In this document: in pieces, positions 9,819 through 23,017 of the stretch
How the letters are laid out: each line of letters opens with the position of its first letter
How positions within the stretch are numbered: position 1 is the first letter of the stretch
Assembly: GCA_947462335.1 (NCBI GenBank)
Contig: OX381710.1
Span: forward strand, 36,455,204-36,519,203
Length of the DNA: 64,000 nt
Direction of reading: 5' to 3'
Origin: Harmothoe impar
Lineage: Eukaryota; Annelida; Polychaeta; Phyllodocida; Polynoidae
Position numbers and translations under genes: made by a program
Notes under the pieces: generated by a model
What the model saw: the letters and a program-made list of their open reading frames with translations, nothing else
What the model was told of the DNA's origin: nothing
The model's database searches: none

Positions 9819-10731
9819 TTAAGGTGGGTCGCTACCCTTTGATCAAAGTTAACAGAATCTCCCTATTTTTTTTCTACATGCAGTCTAAATCATATAGAAT
9901 CGGAAAATGAAAAGAAAAATGGGGGGTCCCGACCTACTTTTTTAGATACAGAATTTTGAAAAATTAAAGTATTTTAATTTTTCTCTAAAAATGAGAAAAA
10001 AGTGTGAAAACTTCAATAATTTTTTTAAATATCAACCATTATGCACAGAAATGTAAAACTTCACATGTGAAATGCCTGTATGTTCCACTTTACTGCAAAA
10101 ATAATTTTAATATTGTATGTCACGGCATTCTGGGTAAAAATATGATGTTTCGGGAAAGAAAAGGAATAAATTGCTATTATTTTGTAGCCTTATTGGCTAA
10201 AAATAGTATTCAAAATTAACAGAATCTTTTTAAACTCTCTCAGAAAATAGTTCAGATCATTTGCTAACATATGAAAGTGACTTTGATAGGGGGTCCCGGG
10301 CATATTTTTTGTTTTTTTGGCCTTTGAAGTTAAAAAATATAGCAAAATCGGTCTAAATCTCACATTTCAAGCTAAAAATAAAGTGTAAAATGGCTAGAAT
10401 CAGGGTGGAAAATGGCTACAATTAATACCCTTGATTACTTTAAGTAACTTTATGATATCTATATCATTCTAGATAATGATTTAATGATAAAAAGTTTCAA
10501 TGTTCTAACTTTTGATAAAAATAAAAAATATCATTAGCTACAAATACATCAAATATTCAAAGTTCAATAAAATGCTCAATTTTGCTCGAAATCTCCCAAT
10601 TTTTTAACATGGCGCATTCAGCATGTATATGTATCAGATTATGTAATATTAGCTCATTCTGATACATTAAGGCTATATGCGCAGGTACCTGCGCAGTGTG
10701 TTCATATTCAAGAGGTAGCGACCCACCTTAA
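9819..10731. mobile_element. TTAA-flanked non-autonomous element, 905 bp
   Basis: TTAA occurs at both borders (9819-9822 and 10728-10731). The inverted ends are GGTGGGTCGCTACC and GGTAGCGACCCACC, a perfect 14-bp TIR. The interior is AT-rich with no transposase frame. TTAA duplication points to the Kolobok or piggyBac superfamilies; the GG end fits Kolobok better than the CCC end of piggyBac. The TIR contains GGTCGCTA, the core word of the satellites at 52.6-53.7 and 63.3-63.5 kb. Confidence 0.75.
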
Positions 10732-10882
10732 TCAGGTTTATCTACGTATCAGTCGAGATGTTTTTCCAAAGGTCAAAATAAAATCAGTTGACTCCTTTTA
10801 GACTTTCCGGCAAATGGCCTTAAGGGTTTTCACGTGGTGGTAAATGTGATTACCATTGCTGCTGTGACGTCCAGTGCTCTTA

Positions 10883-11042
10883 GGCCAAAAACAGGTTTGT
10901 TTCAGGTAACATGGGTAGAACATATAGGGTCGGTAGGTCGGATTTTTTTCTTCGATTTCTTCAAGATTGCACAAAAATCGTACGGTCGGCCCTGTTTACA
11001 TAGGCTCGGTGGGGTGACATGAAACAACGCCTTTTTTTGGCC
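10883..11042. mobile_element. Harbinger-like MITE, copy 1 (160 bp)
   Basis: Ends GGCCAAAAACAGGTTTGTTTC and its inverse (GAAACAACGCC...TTGGCC). Left flank TTA, right flank TTTA. It shares its ends and internal words (CCGACC, CAGGGCCG) with the copies at 40.7 and 44.9 kb. Confidence 0.7.
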
Positions 11043-12329
11043 TTTAGTGCCAGGCGCACACACAGTCCTTGCTGGCTTGCATGGACTTGGATGTCCTGAT
11101 GAGGCCACGGGCTGCTTTACTTCACTCACACACGGGGTGATAGAGCTAGCTCCAGTAGAGTTACCACCTAAGAATAATGTCTGAGGTCCATAATATATCC
11201 ATAACCAACTAAGGATCTAATACAAAATCCATTAATCATGACGGAGCGGGTATATATGATCGTCTAGCCTATGTGGTGTTCAATAGAGATACCAAAATCT
11301 AGCTAATACAGTCATGTCGATCAACATCTCTTAAAAATGACGACCACATAATGGGTAAATCAAGAATTTAAAGAGCAATCCTCCTTTATAATCATGCCGT
11401 ATTAGCCCGGATTGACACCTGCTTGATCCGGGGTCTCTGGGATATTAGCCAATCACGGCTCCGCTTCGCTGTCAGCCCGGAGGGACATGTCAACGTCGGC
11501 ACATCCGGGCGGTAGGCGTGGCTTCCGGTGACGCCTAATTGGTCCGCCAGGGGGCAGTAGAGTGGAGCTCAGATGAAATGGACGTCGGGAGAATTAATCG
11601 CCCTGGGCTGCCTTAATTGCTAGCCTCTCCAGGGTTTTCTGTCCACACACGAGAGAGGCTGCGCTAAGGTTCGGCCAGGGGTGGAGCAGCTCATGCGAAA
11701 CCTACTTTTACGATTAGAGCAGCTCAGGAAGCCCTACGATAATGGCTCCCTAGTCGTGTCTGGAGGAGGTTGGGGCTCTAGCTGATCACCCAGGAGGCTC
11801 GCTCTGCTCTTGTCTGATCTGATTATATATTTGATAATGAAGTCTCCCACATGTGCCACATTCGCTACCCGATTAGGCTTTTCGGTACAGCTTTATCGAA
11901 CTACAGAAATTAAAACTGAGCTAATGTGTTTAATGTGCTCTCATACCGCCCGACGTCGATCACTCCTGTCAATTCTATAAAACTGTATGCAGATTGTAAA
12001 CCTATTACCCGTTAACCGCATTACAACACATATATTAGTAGGAGCACGGGGTAGCTTTTGACAATATCAACAGTTGGAGTGGAGCCTGGACAGATACGCA
12101 AACATATTTATGTAGGGCGGGTGGGAGTTTAAAATCATTTAAACTATCGGAACCTGTGTGTCAGGCTTTAGATGTTCCACTAAAAATCCTATACTTATAG
12201 AGGCAGAGTCTGATAGAACAAATTACTGGTCTAGGAAGAATTCGGACAGAGTTTAAGATTAAGTGTGTTTCCCTATAATCATTGGAACCTTGCGCATTGT
12301 GGTCGTGTGTACTGCACTCCTCCTCTCCC
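11043..12329. other. Non-coding stretch with a GC-rich regulatory-looking block
   Basis: No reading frame of interest. About 11400-11780 is GC-rich with CCAAT words, a CTCF-like site and two GAGCAGCTC words (11684, 11717). The remainder is AT-rich and featureless. Confidence 0.45.
11543..11560 (+). promoter_or_regulatory. CTCF-like motif
   Basis: TCCGCCAGGGGGCAGTAG closely matches the bilaterian CTCF core (CCASYAGRKGGCR). It lies between a CCAAT box in each orientation (about 11449 and 11538). Sequence match only. Confidence 0.4.
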
Positions 12330-12460
12330 TTAACCCTCTAAGGACCGCACAGTGATGCATCATGCCAGCCCTTCGGGGTTGTATCAACCCCACGTGTCCA
12401 GGGCTGCATTCTTGAGGCATAGCCATTAGATCAAGTGCTATGCATGCCTTAAATGGTTAA
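12330..12460. mobile_element. TTAA-flanked MITE family, copy 2
   Basis: TTAACCCTCTAAGGACCGCA at the left and CTTAAATGGTTAA at the right. 131 bp, TTAA on both sides. Confidence 0.7.
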
Positions 12461-15400
12461 CACCCTCATAACGAACACTGAGGTCGCAATGTAAACTCCC
12501 CATGACGAGGCGATGGCCAACTGTAAATACGGACCGGTGCCAGCAGCTCCCTACAACTACACCTGTCAGTGCAGTCTGCAAATGCCCTCCTAGTGTGCCA
12601 GAAACACGTCTAGCATTTACAGAGGCTTTAGGAGTTTGGGCTGTACTGTGAATACTTATGCGGAATCTCATACAATATATCTCTGAACCTGCAGTCATGA
12701 AATCGATTGTTCTCCGTGAGAAAGGTGAAGCATCCTGCCATTAGAAGTGAGCATGTCTATTAATTAACGTGTAGCACTGGTGATCATCTTAATGATAAAG
12801 GAGGTGTAATTCTAGTCAAAACAAGACAACAATTTATATCACTTCCATATGCTGCGATGCTGGAGATGTTTCTTATCCACATTCCACAGTAACCAATGTT
12901 TTACTTCCCCTAGAGCTTATCGTTTAGTGCCACAAATGTTCAGTATGCCAAGGAAATGGTCAATTCAACAAATTTGCACTAAAAGCTTTTCTTGTATCCT
13001 TTTTTTTCTGTGCCAACTGGCACATTGCCTGAAGGACCTGTTTAGAGAAACTGACTGTGGCTGTGTGGTGGGCGGTCGTCGATAGGTCAGTTTGAGCTGT
13101 GTCAGATACTCCAGCAGTTTGACCGATGCTCTAAGACAGCCGCTGGTCGATCTGAGTACAAGGCTTTAGATGTTCGCCTTTGAAGACAACCCAGAGTATC
13201 TGGGCTCGGTACACTGTTACTAGTAAGCCCGGGTGGGTTGGCAACTATACCTCATGTTATACTCTGCTGTTGGTGTATTTGTATCTGGTGTTATTACTTA
13301 TTCGTTATAAACCAACCAAAGGACATCTATGCGAGCTCTGTATTTTTGTAGGAATTGGTAATTTACTCCAAAAAGTCCCACATTTCTTTTGTAAATGGAA
13401 CAAACATCAATGCCTCCGATGGGCTATTTAAAAAAAGAAAAGTGTGGAGGGGGGATCATCATCTAACTGCACATCTATAAAGTATGTGCTTTGGGCGTCC
13501 CTCGATTCGTGCATTTTTAGTGTGGTCTGACACTGGGTGATGTACAAGTGACATGAGGCGTCACACTGCTATACATAGGGAAGCCATACATCGGCACGCT
13601 ATGAAGCCACTGGCTGCAACCATTGTGATGCCAAGCCTTACCGCCGTCTAATGCTTATTCCATGACCCATAAAGGACCTATACAATGTGGGTTGATGGAG
13701 GGATGCGGCTTGGCCAAATGGAATATTCATGAATAGGAGAGTATCTTTCACTCTCCTGTCTTGAAGGGTGCATGGACTGGAGTCGATGCCCGCTGGGTGT
13801 TGGCAGCGTGTAGCCTTTTATATATAGGTGCCTAGTGGAATACAATTGAATTTAGACCAATGGAATGATTCCCTGGCCTTCGCTGTGGAATTCTTAGGGT
13901 GCATTATGTAACTGCTGGTACCCATTGTGACATCTGTGCTTATCTCACCAGCACCAGATCAAGACAATTTTCGTCAGCATATGTAGTACAGACAGTAGCA
14001 CTTTGAATTTTAGGATGCACTGAAAGCAGTGATATAATTATGTTTTAATTTAAAGAAAAAATAGGGGTATGCCGGATCACGATGATTCCAGATCATTCCC
14101 GATAAAACCTGCTTAATATGAACGCTGTAACTTCGTAAGAACATGAATGTGTTCGGCAAAAGGCTGATGTATTCATGAGACTACATGTATCGACTTGGTT
14201 TAATGCTGTACGTGTGTTGCGCTCGGATTCCCATTCTATGGGTCTCTTGGCGGGTCTGTTAGGCTCAAAAAGTGATATAATAAGGACATTTGAATAGTGG
14301 CTCATCACAGAAGTAATATAAGCTGTATGCTTTTCCCTGCAAGTGCTAATGCATTCCAATGTGCTAAAATCGGAAAACGACTCACCTCTCCTAAACGGAC
14401 TTTTTCATCTCTGCAAGATCTCCTGTGTGTTGAGAGTGGCATTGGAATAATAGTGGGCATCCATATTCTCTTCAGGAGAAGGGGAGTAATCCAACTATTT
14501 AGTAAACCCCTCACTGTTGACTGACTGCACATTTAGGTGCTCACATGTAGCAAATGTAGCAAAGTAGCTTTTTATATACACTTTCAGGTGAAATTAATAG
14601 TTTGAGAATATATACATATCAGGAATATCTTTTTGGGCAGCTTTCTCTGCAGGGGTAGAGCAGCTCACAGTCACATGAGCAGCTCAGAGGCAGTAAAAGC
14701 TAACTTGAGCTCAATATGGGAGCTGCCTCTATCACTGTGAGCTTCATGAAAGATTCAGACAGAACCATCTAATGTTAATCCCCTCCACGAAGTCACTCAT
14801 TCTGTAAGGTAGTTGGTGGTTAAGGGTAGAATACAAGATACAGAGAAGGTCCAAACCACATGTTATTTGAACCTCTTGGGGGAGTTGGAAAAGATTCTGA
14901 CCCCTTTTGGGTTGGATCAAAAGAATTTCATATATTTGCAAAGCAAAAAAAAACACCAACGCATTACCTAGCTAAATAGGAGGCACGCTAATGAGTTCCA
15001 TCTACTTGTTTGGAGGAGTGCTATCACAAATAAATGGCAATCCTCATCCAGTGAGTGGGACAGATAAAAAAGCTTCTTATTTTGCTAAAGAGTGCTTCTC
15101 CCTTATTGCTTGAGTGATAATGATATCGGTACATGTATTACCCTGTTGCATATAAGTGTAGAACATTATATATAGTAGAGGATGATCAATGAGCACGACA
15201 TGCTCCAAGTTGATTAGAACTACAGGCTGACTCATTTGTTAACGTCTCTGATTTTTGTCTGCGCCTGCTGTGACTCTCATCCAACCTGTTGATACCAGCG
15301 TCGTCCCATGTATACTACATTCCGGAAGCATCTGTTGAGCGACAATAGGTGAAAGATGCAGGCACCAGCTGCGCATCAGCAAATGGTCAGATGTCCAGCG

Positions 15401-16403
15401 GACTTTGACAAGTACAGAGTATGGGCCCAGTAGCCTACATGTTTGTGCAGGGGCTCTGTGGGAGCTCTATCAGTCACCATCAGGGCCCCATCCATCAGGG
15501 TTACTGTGACGGCCACGTCCCATACACTGCCGTTATGGCGTCTGACGGATGGTGCGTCCACCATATAACGTCTACTAACCCACATCCCTCTGCATGGCAA
15601 TGTCAATGAGGGGCACCCGCCATCTTTGGGGACATGAGATGCACTCGGTGTACATGGGAGAGGGAGTGGCAATTTCTATACGGCCAAACGAAGGTTTTCA
15701 CTCCACATAGTTGACTGCCACACCGGGAATACACACTAGTTCCCACCATTGTGCCTCTCTACATGGGTAGCCTTCGGCTGTGTTACTTTTTAGGGGAAAC
15801 AGTGTATCACTGCATCACTTTTTATGCATATATATACGAACTCAATTTGTCTGTGTTCCTCAATTTGTAAAAGGGCTGTGTCGCCTTGTCGCCCGTGTCG
15901 ATTGTGTCTGATGTAATCTATTAATGAGCATTAACATTAGAAAATGAGTCTTTGTTAAAATGAGTAGAATATCCAACTTTGTGACTATTGAATTCATTTT
16001 TGTTGACATATGTACTACGTGGACTTGTTAGTAATGTGTGCTTCTTTTTCTTCTTCAGGTGAGTGCCAGACGCACATAACTCTACATCGCGTATTTGATA
16101 TGCGTTGCTGGGCGTGAGTTCTGAAATGTTGGAAAGATATTTTATATTAAACAGAAAAATTTATATATAAAGCAGGCGATCCAATGTCAGACCGGTAAAA
16201 ATTAAAAAATACATTGCAAGCTCTCATACATGGGCTTTCAATAACATCCATTAACTCGTGGAAATGGAAATGGAAATGTCATATTGTTGATGGATATAAA
16301 TGTATCATATATATATTATGGAGATTGCTCTCCTATAGTGAAAACAGCCTTCATTGTGAGGAAGAAGACTTTTTGTGCTGTACATGATGTATATGTAATA
16401 GAT
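12461..16403. other. Non-coding stretch, no gene recognised
   Basis: About 3.9 kb. Many short frames, none longer than 100 codons and none with recognisable motifs. There is a pair of GAGCAGCTC words at 14658 and 14677. It may be intronic or intergenic. Confidence 0.45.
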
Positions 16404-16532
16404 AGACAATGGTTATGAAAAGGTATATAGAATTAACCACAGCTTGCTGGTGGGGGCCAGACGAGGGCGAAGCCCAAGTCGCCCTACCAGCAAGCTGTGG
16501 TTAATCTACATACTTTCTCATAACCATTGTCT
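16404..16532. mobile_element. Short inverted-repeat (MITE-like) element, 129 bp
   Basis: AGACAATGGTTATGA opens the unit and TCATAACCATTGTCT closes it. Inside, TTAACCACAGCTTGCTGGT pairs with ACCAGCAAGCTGTGGTTAA. Nearly the whole unit folds into one hairpin. No clear target duplication. Confidence 0.65.
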
Positions 16533-17353
16533 TTCTGTTTTGTCTTAGCCGTCCACCGTGGTTTAAATATGGGAGTGGTCTTTTATTTCAAAAACAGGGG
16601 GGTTGGTGGTATTTTGCGCGAGCGGGTAAGAATCCCCCCTCCCCCCCCCCCCTATTGTTAAACAATGACCACTCCCTAATATGGGTTCTTGCGGGAAAGC
16701 TTCAGGTACACTCAAAAAGTAAACTCGTCTGCAGACTCTTCTAAGTGACAAGAGAGTGGGTCCTCTAGCTGTAGTTGTCAGATAGAGGATACACTTGGTA
16801 TGTGCCAGCCCAAAACCTGACTCATGCCAGCCCTAGACTCGTCAACCAGGGTCTGATTCAGGATTTACCCTGTAGGTGGCATCAGTATAACATGCATTCT
16901 GTATAAAGTTGGGGAATGAATTGCATAATTTCTATGTTGATTTTAATCATATTTATGGGAATACACATTCATGTTATGGAGAATCCTGAGATTTATCTAT
17001 TGGGGATGCTAGAAAAGGTAAAGGAATCAATGTTTTGATATAATTGAGACAAAACAAATATGTGTAGGGCACATACACCTCTTTTGTGGTTATTTCTATG
17101 GTACAATAGCTGCAAGGAAACTCCCATTGGTATGACATCCACATATGTGTTAGCAGTCTGTAACTAAAGGGTAGAAATACTCTCAATATAGACTCGGGGA
17201 TATGGCAGGAATTCCCCTAACCTACATACCTCTATGCTTGTATGAATTAGCTATTATAAACCTCAGAAATATAGACAGACATGAACAACAATTATGCATA
17301 GGCAGAACCCAGTTAGCTCCACCTGCAGTGAAGTAGAGGTTATATTGCACAGG
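16533..17353. other. Non-coding stretch
   Basis: Contains a C-rich tract (about 16634-16652) and otherwise nothing I can interpret. Confidence 0.45.
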
Positions 17354-17575
17354 TTAACCCTCTAAGGGGTGCATAGTGCTTTAAGGTGCCATGCTCTATG
17401 TGATCATAATACATGAATTCAGCCTTGGCAAGTATACTCGCCCAACTGTTGATTCATTTCCAAAGGTGCATGAATGCAGGCTTGGTGAATAGACTCACCA
17501 GGGCTACATTCATGCATCATGCTGACAAAGGGATTTAAGCACATTTAAAGCAGTTTGCAGCCAATAAAGGGTTAA
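17354..17575. mobile_element. TTAA-flanked MITE family, copy 3
   Basis: TTAACCCTCTAAGGGGTGCA at the left and AATAAAGGGTTAA at the right. 222 bp with TTAA at both borders and the family's internal word GGCTACATTCATGCATCATG. Confidence 0.75.
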
Positions 17576-18021
17576 CTATTCTGGGTTGTCAATTTGACGA
17601 CCTTAGACTTGTCACTTGGAGTGGGCCACTGCCTGGGCTAACATTGTCAGTTAGATGACCCTAGTCTTGTCTTGTGGGATGGTAACCGGACAGTTCATCA
17701 AATAGACAACCTTTAACTCGTTTATTTTATGACCGTCACTTTAAAGACCCTAAACTCTTCTTACAAGATGACCTTTTGACAAGTTTGGATCCCTTCATTT
17801 TATCAGTGTACTATGCGGATTATTATGTTATAGATAGAATCATATCTAAAGCAAGAAACATCTCTCTCTTTTAATTCATGTCCACATGGGGAATAGAAAG
17901 TCCTCTAGATCATGGCTTTAATATAGACTATAGTACTCGGGTCCTATGTAACATGCATGGTCCTGGTATCATACCGAGGGACGTGCCTACAGCGGTGACA
18001 ACCACTCTGTCTTCATTACTA

Positions 18022-18186
18022 CCCCCCCCCCCCCCCACACACACACACCCTACTCCACCAGCCCACCAAAGGCCACCACCCACCAGCATATGGGGGCTAC
18101 AGGAAGCACACTGCCCCCCGCCCCCACCACCACCACCACCACCGCCAGGGGAGTCACAACTAACCGTCCGGGGGGGGGGGGGGGGT
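18022..18186 (+). repeat. C, CA, CCA and G low-complexity tracts
   Basis: A poly-C run with (CA)n at 18022-18048, a CCA/CCG stretch near 18114-18150, and a poly-G run ending near 18185. The 107-aa frame across it is an artefact of composition. Confidence 0.8.
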
Positions 18187-18493
18187 GAGGGCGCTCTGTG
18201 ATCGACCTTTACATGCGTTTGTCGTAACAGGAAGCTCGGTCTATAAACGTGTCCATAATGTTATGTGTCTTTTGTATTGTGTGGTAGTGGGGCCTTTTGT
18301 TCATACATATGTTAGACACCTGGTTCGTTGTAGCCACGTGCTTTCCCTATTGTAACCGTCTGTTTCTGTTACATGTAGCATATCTGAATGTTGAGTAGGA
18401 AAGGACTGTTCGGTCATAGCAGTTCCTGATAGTAGAGGCATTGACTAAAATATTAAAGTATAGGGCTTAGATGGCAATTTGCCCTGTTCGGCA

Positions 18494-18503
18494 TATATAA
18501 AGG
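18494..18503 (+). promoter_or_regulatory. Possible TATA box
   Basis: TATATAAAGG in a moderately GC-rich context. No supporting coding exon was found downstream, so this is weak. Confidence 0.2.
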
Positions 18504-19084
18504 GCTCTCGTAAGTATTGAATACCCGGTAGTTTGGAATGCTTCCCTGTCCAATAGAAATGTGATTCTCTGCTTCTAACCGCTTAGCGTTGTATCGAGAT
18601 TATCTTGACCTTCCGCATCGGACTTCCTCCCGGTGCTTTCCTCCGCGTAAATTACAAATGTATGGATATTTTAACTGCGTCAAATCGCCATGTTGTATAC
18701 TACTACCTATATATCAGACCCTGTATGGAAGGTCGCGCTTGTAGTCTTCACACCGGGGACGCACCACAGCAGTCTCAGATAATAGTATAGGGTGTCTCTT
18801 GTTGGTGCTAAGATAGACACAGTGTGACGTATGTGTGTGACGTATGTAGCTGAGCGGTTTATCCCCGTACCCATGGACACGGACAAGGCACCAATTAGCC
18901 TGGGCCGTCCTTCAGCCGAGCCGGGTACCATTGAACCTTAGATCTATATGCAGCCCCTCCTCCACACCCACCTCACTAACCCGGAGCTGCTAGGATACTG
19001 CACTGACTGTCTTAAAGAGCAATTTACACAATGAGCAGACGACTTTCAGAGGGTTTTCCTGATTATGGATATTGAGTTTCTTGA

Positions 19085-19118
19085 ATATGCATATTCGTGT
19101 ATACACGAATATGCATAT
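19085..19118. repeat. Perfect 34-bp palindrome
   Basis: ATATGCATATTCGTGTA and its exact reverse complement, with no spacer, centred at 19101/19102. All 17 base pairs checked. Confidence 0.9.
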
Positions 19119-19499
19119 ATAATGTATAATGTTGTGGTTTCACTGTTGCTCCGAGTAATTCAGCTATAACTCATGTACATACAAAAATGTAGTGTTGTAG
19201 CTGTTTTGAGAAATGCCACTACATGTACTGAAAACGCTTTTCTATGGTCATATGGCCCGAGAACAAAATGTTTGCTTTGATTACACCTATACATTTATCA
19301 CAACTAGCTGTGTTAAGTACGTAGTCTTTCACATCAGAGACATACTATAACCGCTCCGACTGAAATGCCTTAGCCTGCAACTTGTGCAAGGCTAAGGAAT
19401 CGGCCCCAGAACGGAGTAGAACCCATGATGATGAACCACAGTCACCGAGATCAGTGGAGTTTGGTGGACTGTGGATCCTCTGTGACGACCCCCGGGGAC

Positions 19500-19512
19500 G
19501 GTCACGGTGACC
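19500..19512. promoter_or_regulatory. Perfect ERE-like palindrome
   Basis: GGTCACGGTGACC matches GGTCAnnnTGACC, the consensus estrogen/steroid-receptor element, within a GC-rich block that has further TGACC words (19440-19610). Motif match only. Confidence 0.4.
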
Positions 19513-20561
19513 GTTACTGACCATGCAGTGACCGGCCCCGGCCCGTGGTCAGCCGGCCGTGATGACGGGTGACGCCGGCGGGACGGGACAGCCACGTGCG
19601 GCCACCAGATAAGGCGCACCTTCAGCCTCCTATATAGTCTCCAGGAGCATTTACGAACATGTTAGGGTAGCTGCCCTCTTTCCACATTGGTGAAGTGTAG
19701 GAAATACCAGGTAGCTAAAATAGGACATGAATAGGGCCTGGAGAAGGTATAATTCCAAGTGCAGTCCCTAAGTACTCTAAATGTCCTCTACCAAACTGCC
19801 TGTAATGACTCGAATCCATTGATAGCCATAGTGTTATTTCAGGTAATGTCCTTGTGCCCACCTAATAAAACTCAATCAATTTGATTATATCGCATGTTGT
19901 TCTGGAATCGGTTACCTATACCGGTATAGACAGTATTAAAGGAGGTATTTTTGGTTTCAAAACCAGAAATTTCAAAACCAGAAATACTTGTTTTATACTG
20001 TAAATCTGCAGTATAAATCGCTGCGTAGCTACAGTTACTTCTGACAGTGTAGGAACTCATAGAAATATCTCTGTATGTCGATTTTTATCCTTTTTTGTGT
20101 CCGTCGATTTTTTTAAAGGCGTAAAACGGCCGTGTCGCCGTGTCGGCCGTGTCGATTTTTACCCATATAGAGGCAATATAGTAGCCTGCCCATTCTTCAC
20201 TTCCATTACCGCATGCTCTTATTAGGATCACCGTTCAGCCTTCCTCGCATGCTGCCAGGGTGACATGTACATGTTGTATAAGAGACCGGATAAGAGTACT
20301 CTTTCCATACATGCACAATCATTCTGGGAACGATCAATCTTTGGAGAAAAGATCAGTGGGAGCACAGTGGGAAGACAAACAATGAAAAATGTACTGTCAT
20401 TCCTGTATGATCGTATTTTCAATAGTTTTGGTCGGCCAGAACCATTGGTCGCGTGACACTGCCCGTGTCGCCACAACATGCCGAGATAACAGGGTGTTAA
20501 ATGGGGCGGGACCCAGCAAAGTGTTACTTCCGGTAGCACGTGACTGTTTTCATACCAGTAG

Positions 20562-20874
20562 TTAAACCTTTAATGACCGCATATATATATATATAGCGCT
20601 TCAACACGTCATGATATTTGTCGGCATGATGCATGTATGTAGTACACCCTCAGAAAACTGCCTGACCCTCAGGTGAGGGTAGTTTTGGCGACAATGACTC
20701 TCACTTTTCTGTGTGTGTAGTCCTGATGAGTCTACTTTGGGAGTGTACCAATCCCGTCGGCATGATCCATAAGTGCAGGCTTGGCGAGTCACTCGCCAGC
20801 GCAGCGTGAATGCATCAGGATGGTAAAGGGAATAATGCATCGAAGCGTTATGCTGTCCGGCCTTAAATGGTTAA
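20562..20874. mobile_element. TTAA-flanked MITE family, copy 4
   Basis: TTAAACCTTTAATGACCGCA at the left and GGCCTTAAATGGTTAA at the right. It is larger (313 bp) than other copies and contains an (AT)n tract near 20581. Confidence 0.7.
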
Positions 20875-21824
20875 CTGATAGCGAGAGCCAAAACTCGCGA
20901 GCTGCACACTGAATCGTCATCGATGTTTTCCGTCATGGTCACGAGGTTGCAATAAATACGAAATAAAAATACTTCTGAAAAAAGGTTGCTATCGAAACAT
21001 CGAGTCCGGCACCAACATGCTTTCCATGAGGAGAAAAGCGGGCAATGTGATTTGAAGAGCCCTCTTCATTCTCATCCACTGACTATCAGTAGAGGCACTC
21101 GACCCTTTTATACTGCGGCTTGGTTGCACGCACCTATAGGTACATCTCTCTGATCTGATGTATTGCTGGTGAATGACATGCTAGGACGAGGCCTGTGTGG
21201 TAGCGTGATGATTCCCATATCTGGGATCCTATTTACCCTAAAGTTGCGTTCATACCCACAGAACGATCAATCTTGGAAACAGTCTGGATATAAACGATAA
21301 AGCTTCTACCAAAGCTTTATTGCTTGCTAAAACTGGATCGAATTCGGTCCCGCAATCACCATCTGTACATTAACATAAGCAGTTTTCCTGAGATGTTGGC
21401 TGCAATCTCCGAACATATACCGGTAGCTTGTTCCTAGCAAATCATATGTATATGAGTGAGTCTGGTATCTGCGAGCCTAACTCTCAGTCATATCTGTCTA
21501 TCCATGCACTGAAGATCGGATCTAGGAGAGGCAGATACTCATGGAAGACGGCTGTAATTCAACAGGTGTTAGTGTTAGTAGTACCCAGAATAGACTGGCT
21601 ATCGTCCCCTTATAGGTTGCAGGGATGGGGTGAAGGTAAGAAGAGGAAGTCTGTGTACCCCCAAACCGACTTGGGCAAGTCTATATCCAGACCTTATGCT
21701 CCCATCCCGGCACACCTGCCTATATCGCCCATCTCCGTGTGTGGCTGGACCTTCCCTGTCTGCTTACACGACCTCCCCGACAAGATCCGGCAACACGCCC
21801 GCCCTAGGCTACCACCCATCGGCC

Positions 21825-21972
21825 TTTATAAAGCACCTAAGGTCAACCTGAAGAGCTTGTCATCACCTTTGACCTCTGACCCCGGTGTCTGCGGCGACGC
21901 GTGGTTTACGCGGCACCGCGCGACGCGTGGGGTCAACCGCGACGTGGGGACGGGGCGACATCTACCGGGGAG
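21825..21972 (+). promoter_or_regulatory. Possible TATA promoter with CpG-rich first exon
   Basis: TTTATAAAG at 21825-21833 is followed by a CpG-dense segment with two GCGACGCGTGG-like words and then a donor-like GAG|GTAACT at 21972/21973. A 182-codon frame crosses it, but its composition changes abruptly and no domain is visible. Confidence 0.25.
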
Positions 21973-23017
21973 GTAACTGATCACACCGGTGTGTTTCTGC
22001 CCCACCCATAGGTGGCCTGTAACAGAGGAGGGTGTCAGCAGGGTTCAGCAGGACTTTCACAACAATGTCATGGAAAATTGAGATTTTGTCATGGAATGTC
22101 ATGGAAAGGTCATCGAATTCAATCTGAATTTTTTGTGGGAACCCTGGGTCAGGTCTGGGGTTTATGGTTGTCAACCATGCTAATAGGGCTCCTACTCCTA
22201 GGGGTTAGACAATGGGTGCATCTATGTCCCGGGATCTATGTTCGGGGGTTAGAAGTTCAATCAGGTAACACTGGTGGACGCCTATAGACTCAGTACTGAC
22301 TGAACCCCCGAATAGTAAACCCCTCTTCTGGGTATATGTAGAATTTAAGGTTCTTCACTCTGCAGCCTGACTAAAACGGGGGTCGCGTCGGTAACACCTA
22401 GGTGCCCTATATCATGGCACAGTGCGCTCCGGCGTGTTGCTGTTCCGACCCCAGATCCCCCGAGAAAATACTTTATCCATCTTGAACTTCTCTTTACTTT
22501 TGCATTCTGCTCTAGGGCCACGCGTCAATGAATACAATCCCTGCAATTGTGAAAATGGCGGTGTGCAGCACTACGAGCAAATCCGAGCAGCATAAAAAAA
22601 AAAAAGCAGCACAATTCAAGTGTAAGGAAACACTGGAGTGGTGTTTTGCAAATTACAGGAAACGCTTTCGCTGTCACCATGGGAAAACCTCGCGGAGCCC
22701 ACTGTCGGGACAAAAAGAAATGTGGCCGATTATCGACACAACGCAGTCCCTCAGCACACTTCGGCAAACATCGGCATACTTCGGGTGGGCAGATACGGCG
22801 CCGATTTGTTAATCATTGATGTACCGCTGGTGCCTGGATGCCCAACCTAGAGTCGTACCTGGGCACGGAGGTACCAGCCGGGGGCCATTATTACTACCAT
22901 CAATAACCCATCGATCTCCCATACCCCACAGGTACCCCGTACCCTACACACCAAGCTCTCCCACCTCCCCAGCCCAGAAGGCTCGTGTGAGAGGGACCGG
23001 GGAAAACCGGGTCACAT

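Larger units (their letters stand above)
17576..20561. other. Non-coding stretch with low-complexity tracts and GC islands
   Basis: No gene recognised. It holds C/CA/G tracts near 18.0-18.2 kb, a TATA word at 18.49 kb, a palindrome at 19.1 kb and a GC-rich block at 19.44-19.61 kb with an ERE-like site. Confidence 0.45.

Noticed and set aside
21428..21976. 182-codon plus-strand frame
   Set aside because: No domain, abrupt composition change midway and no splice or homology support; kept only as a possible CpG promoter block.
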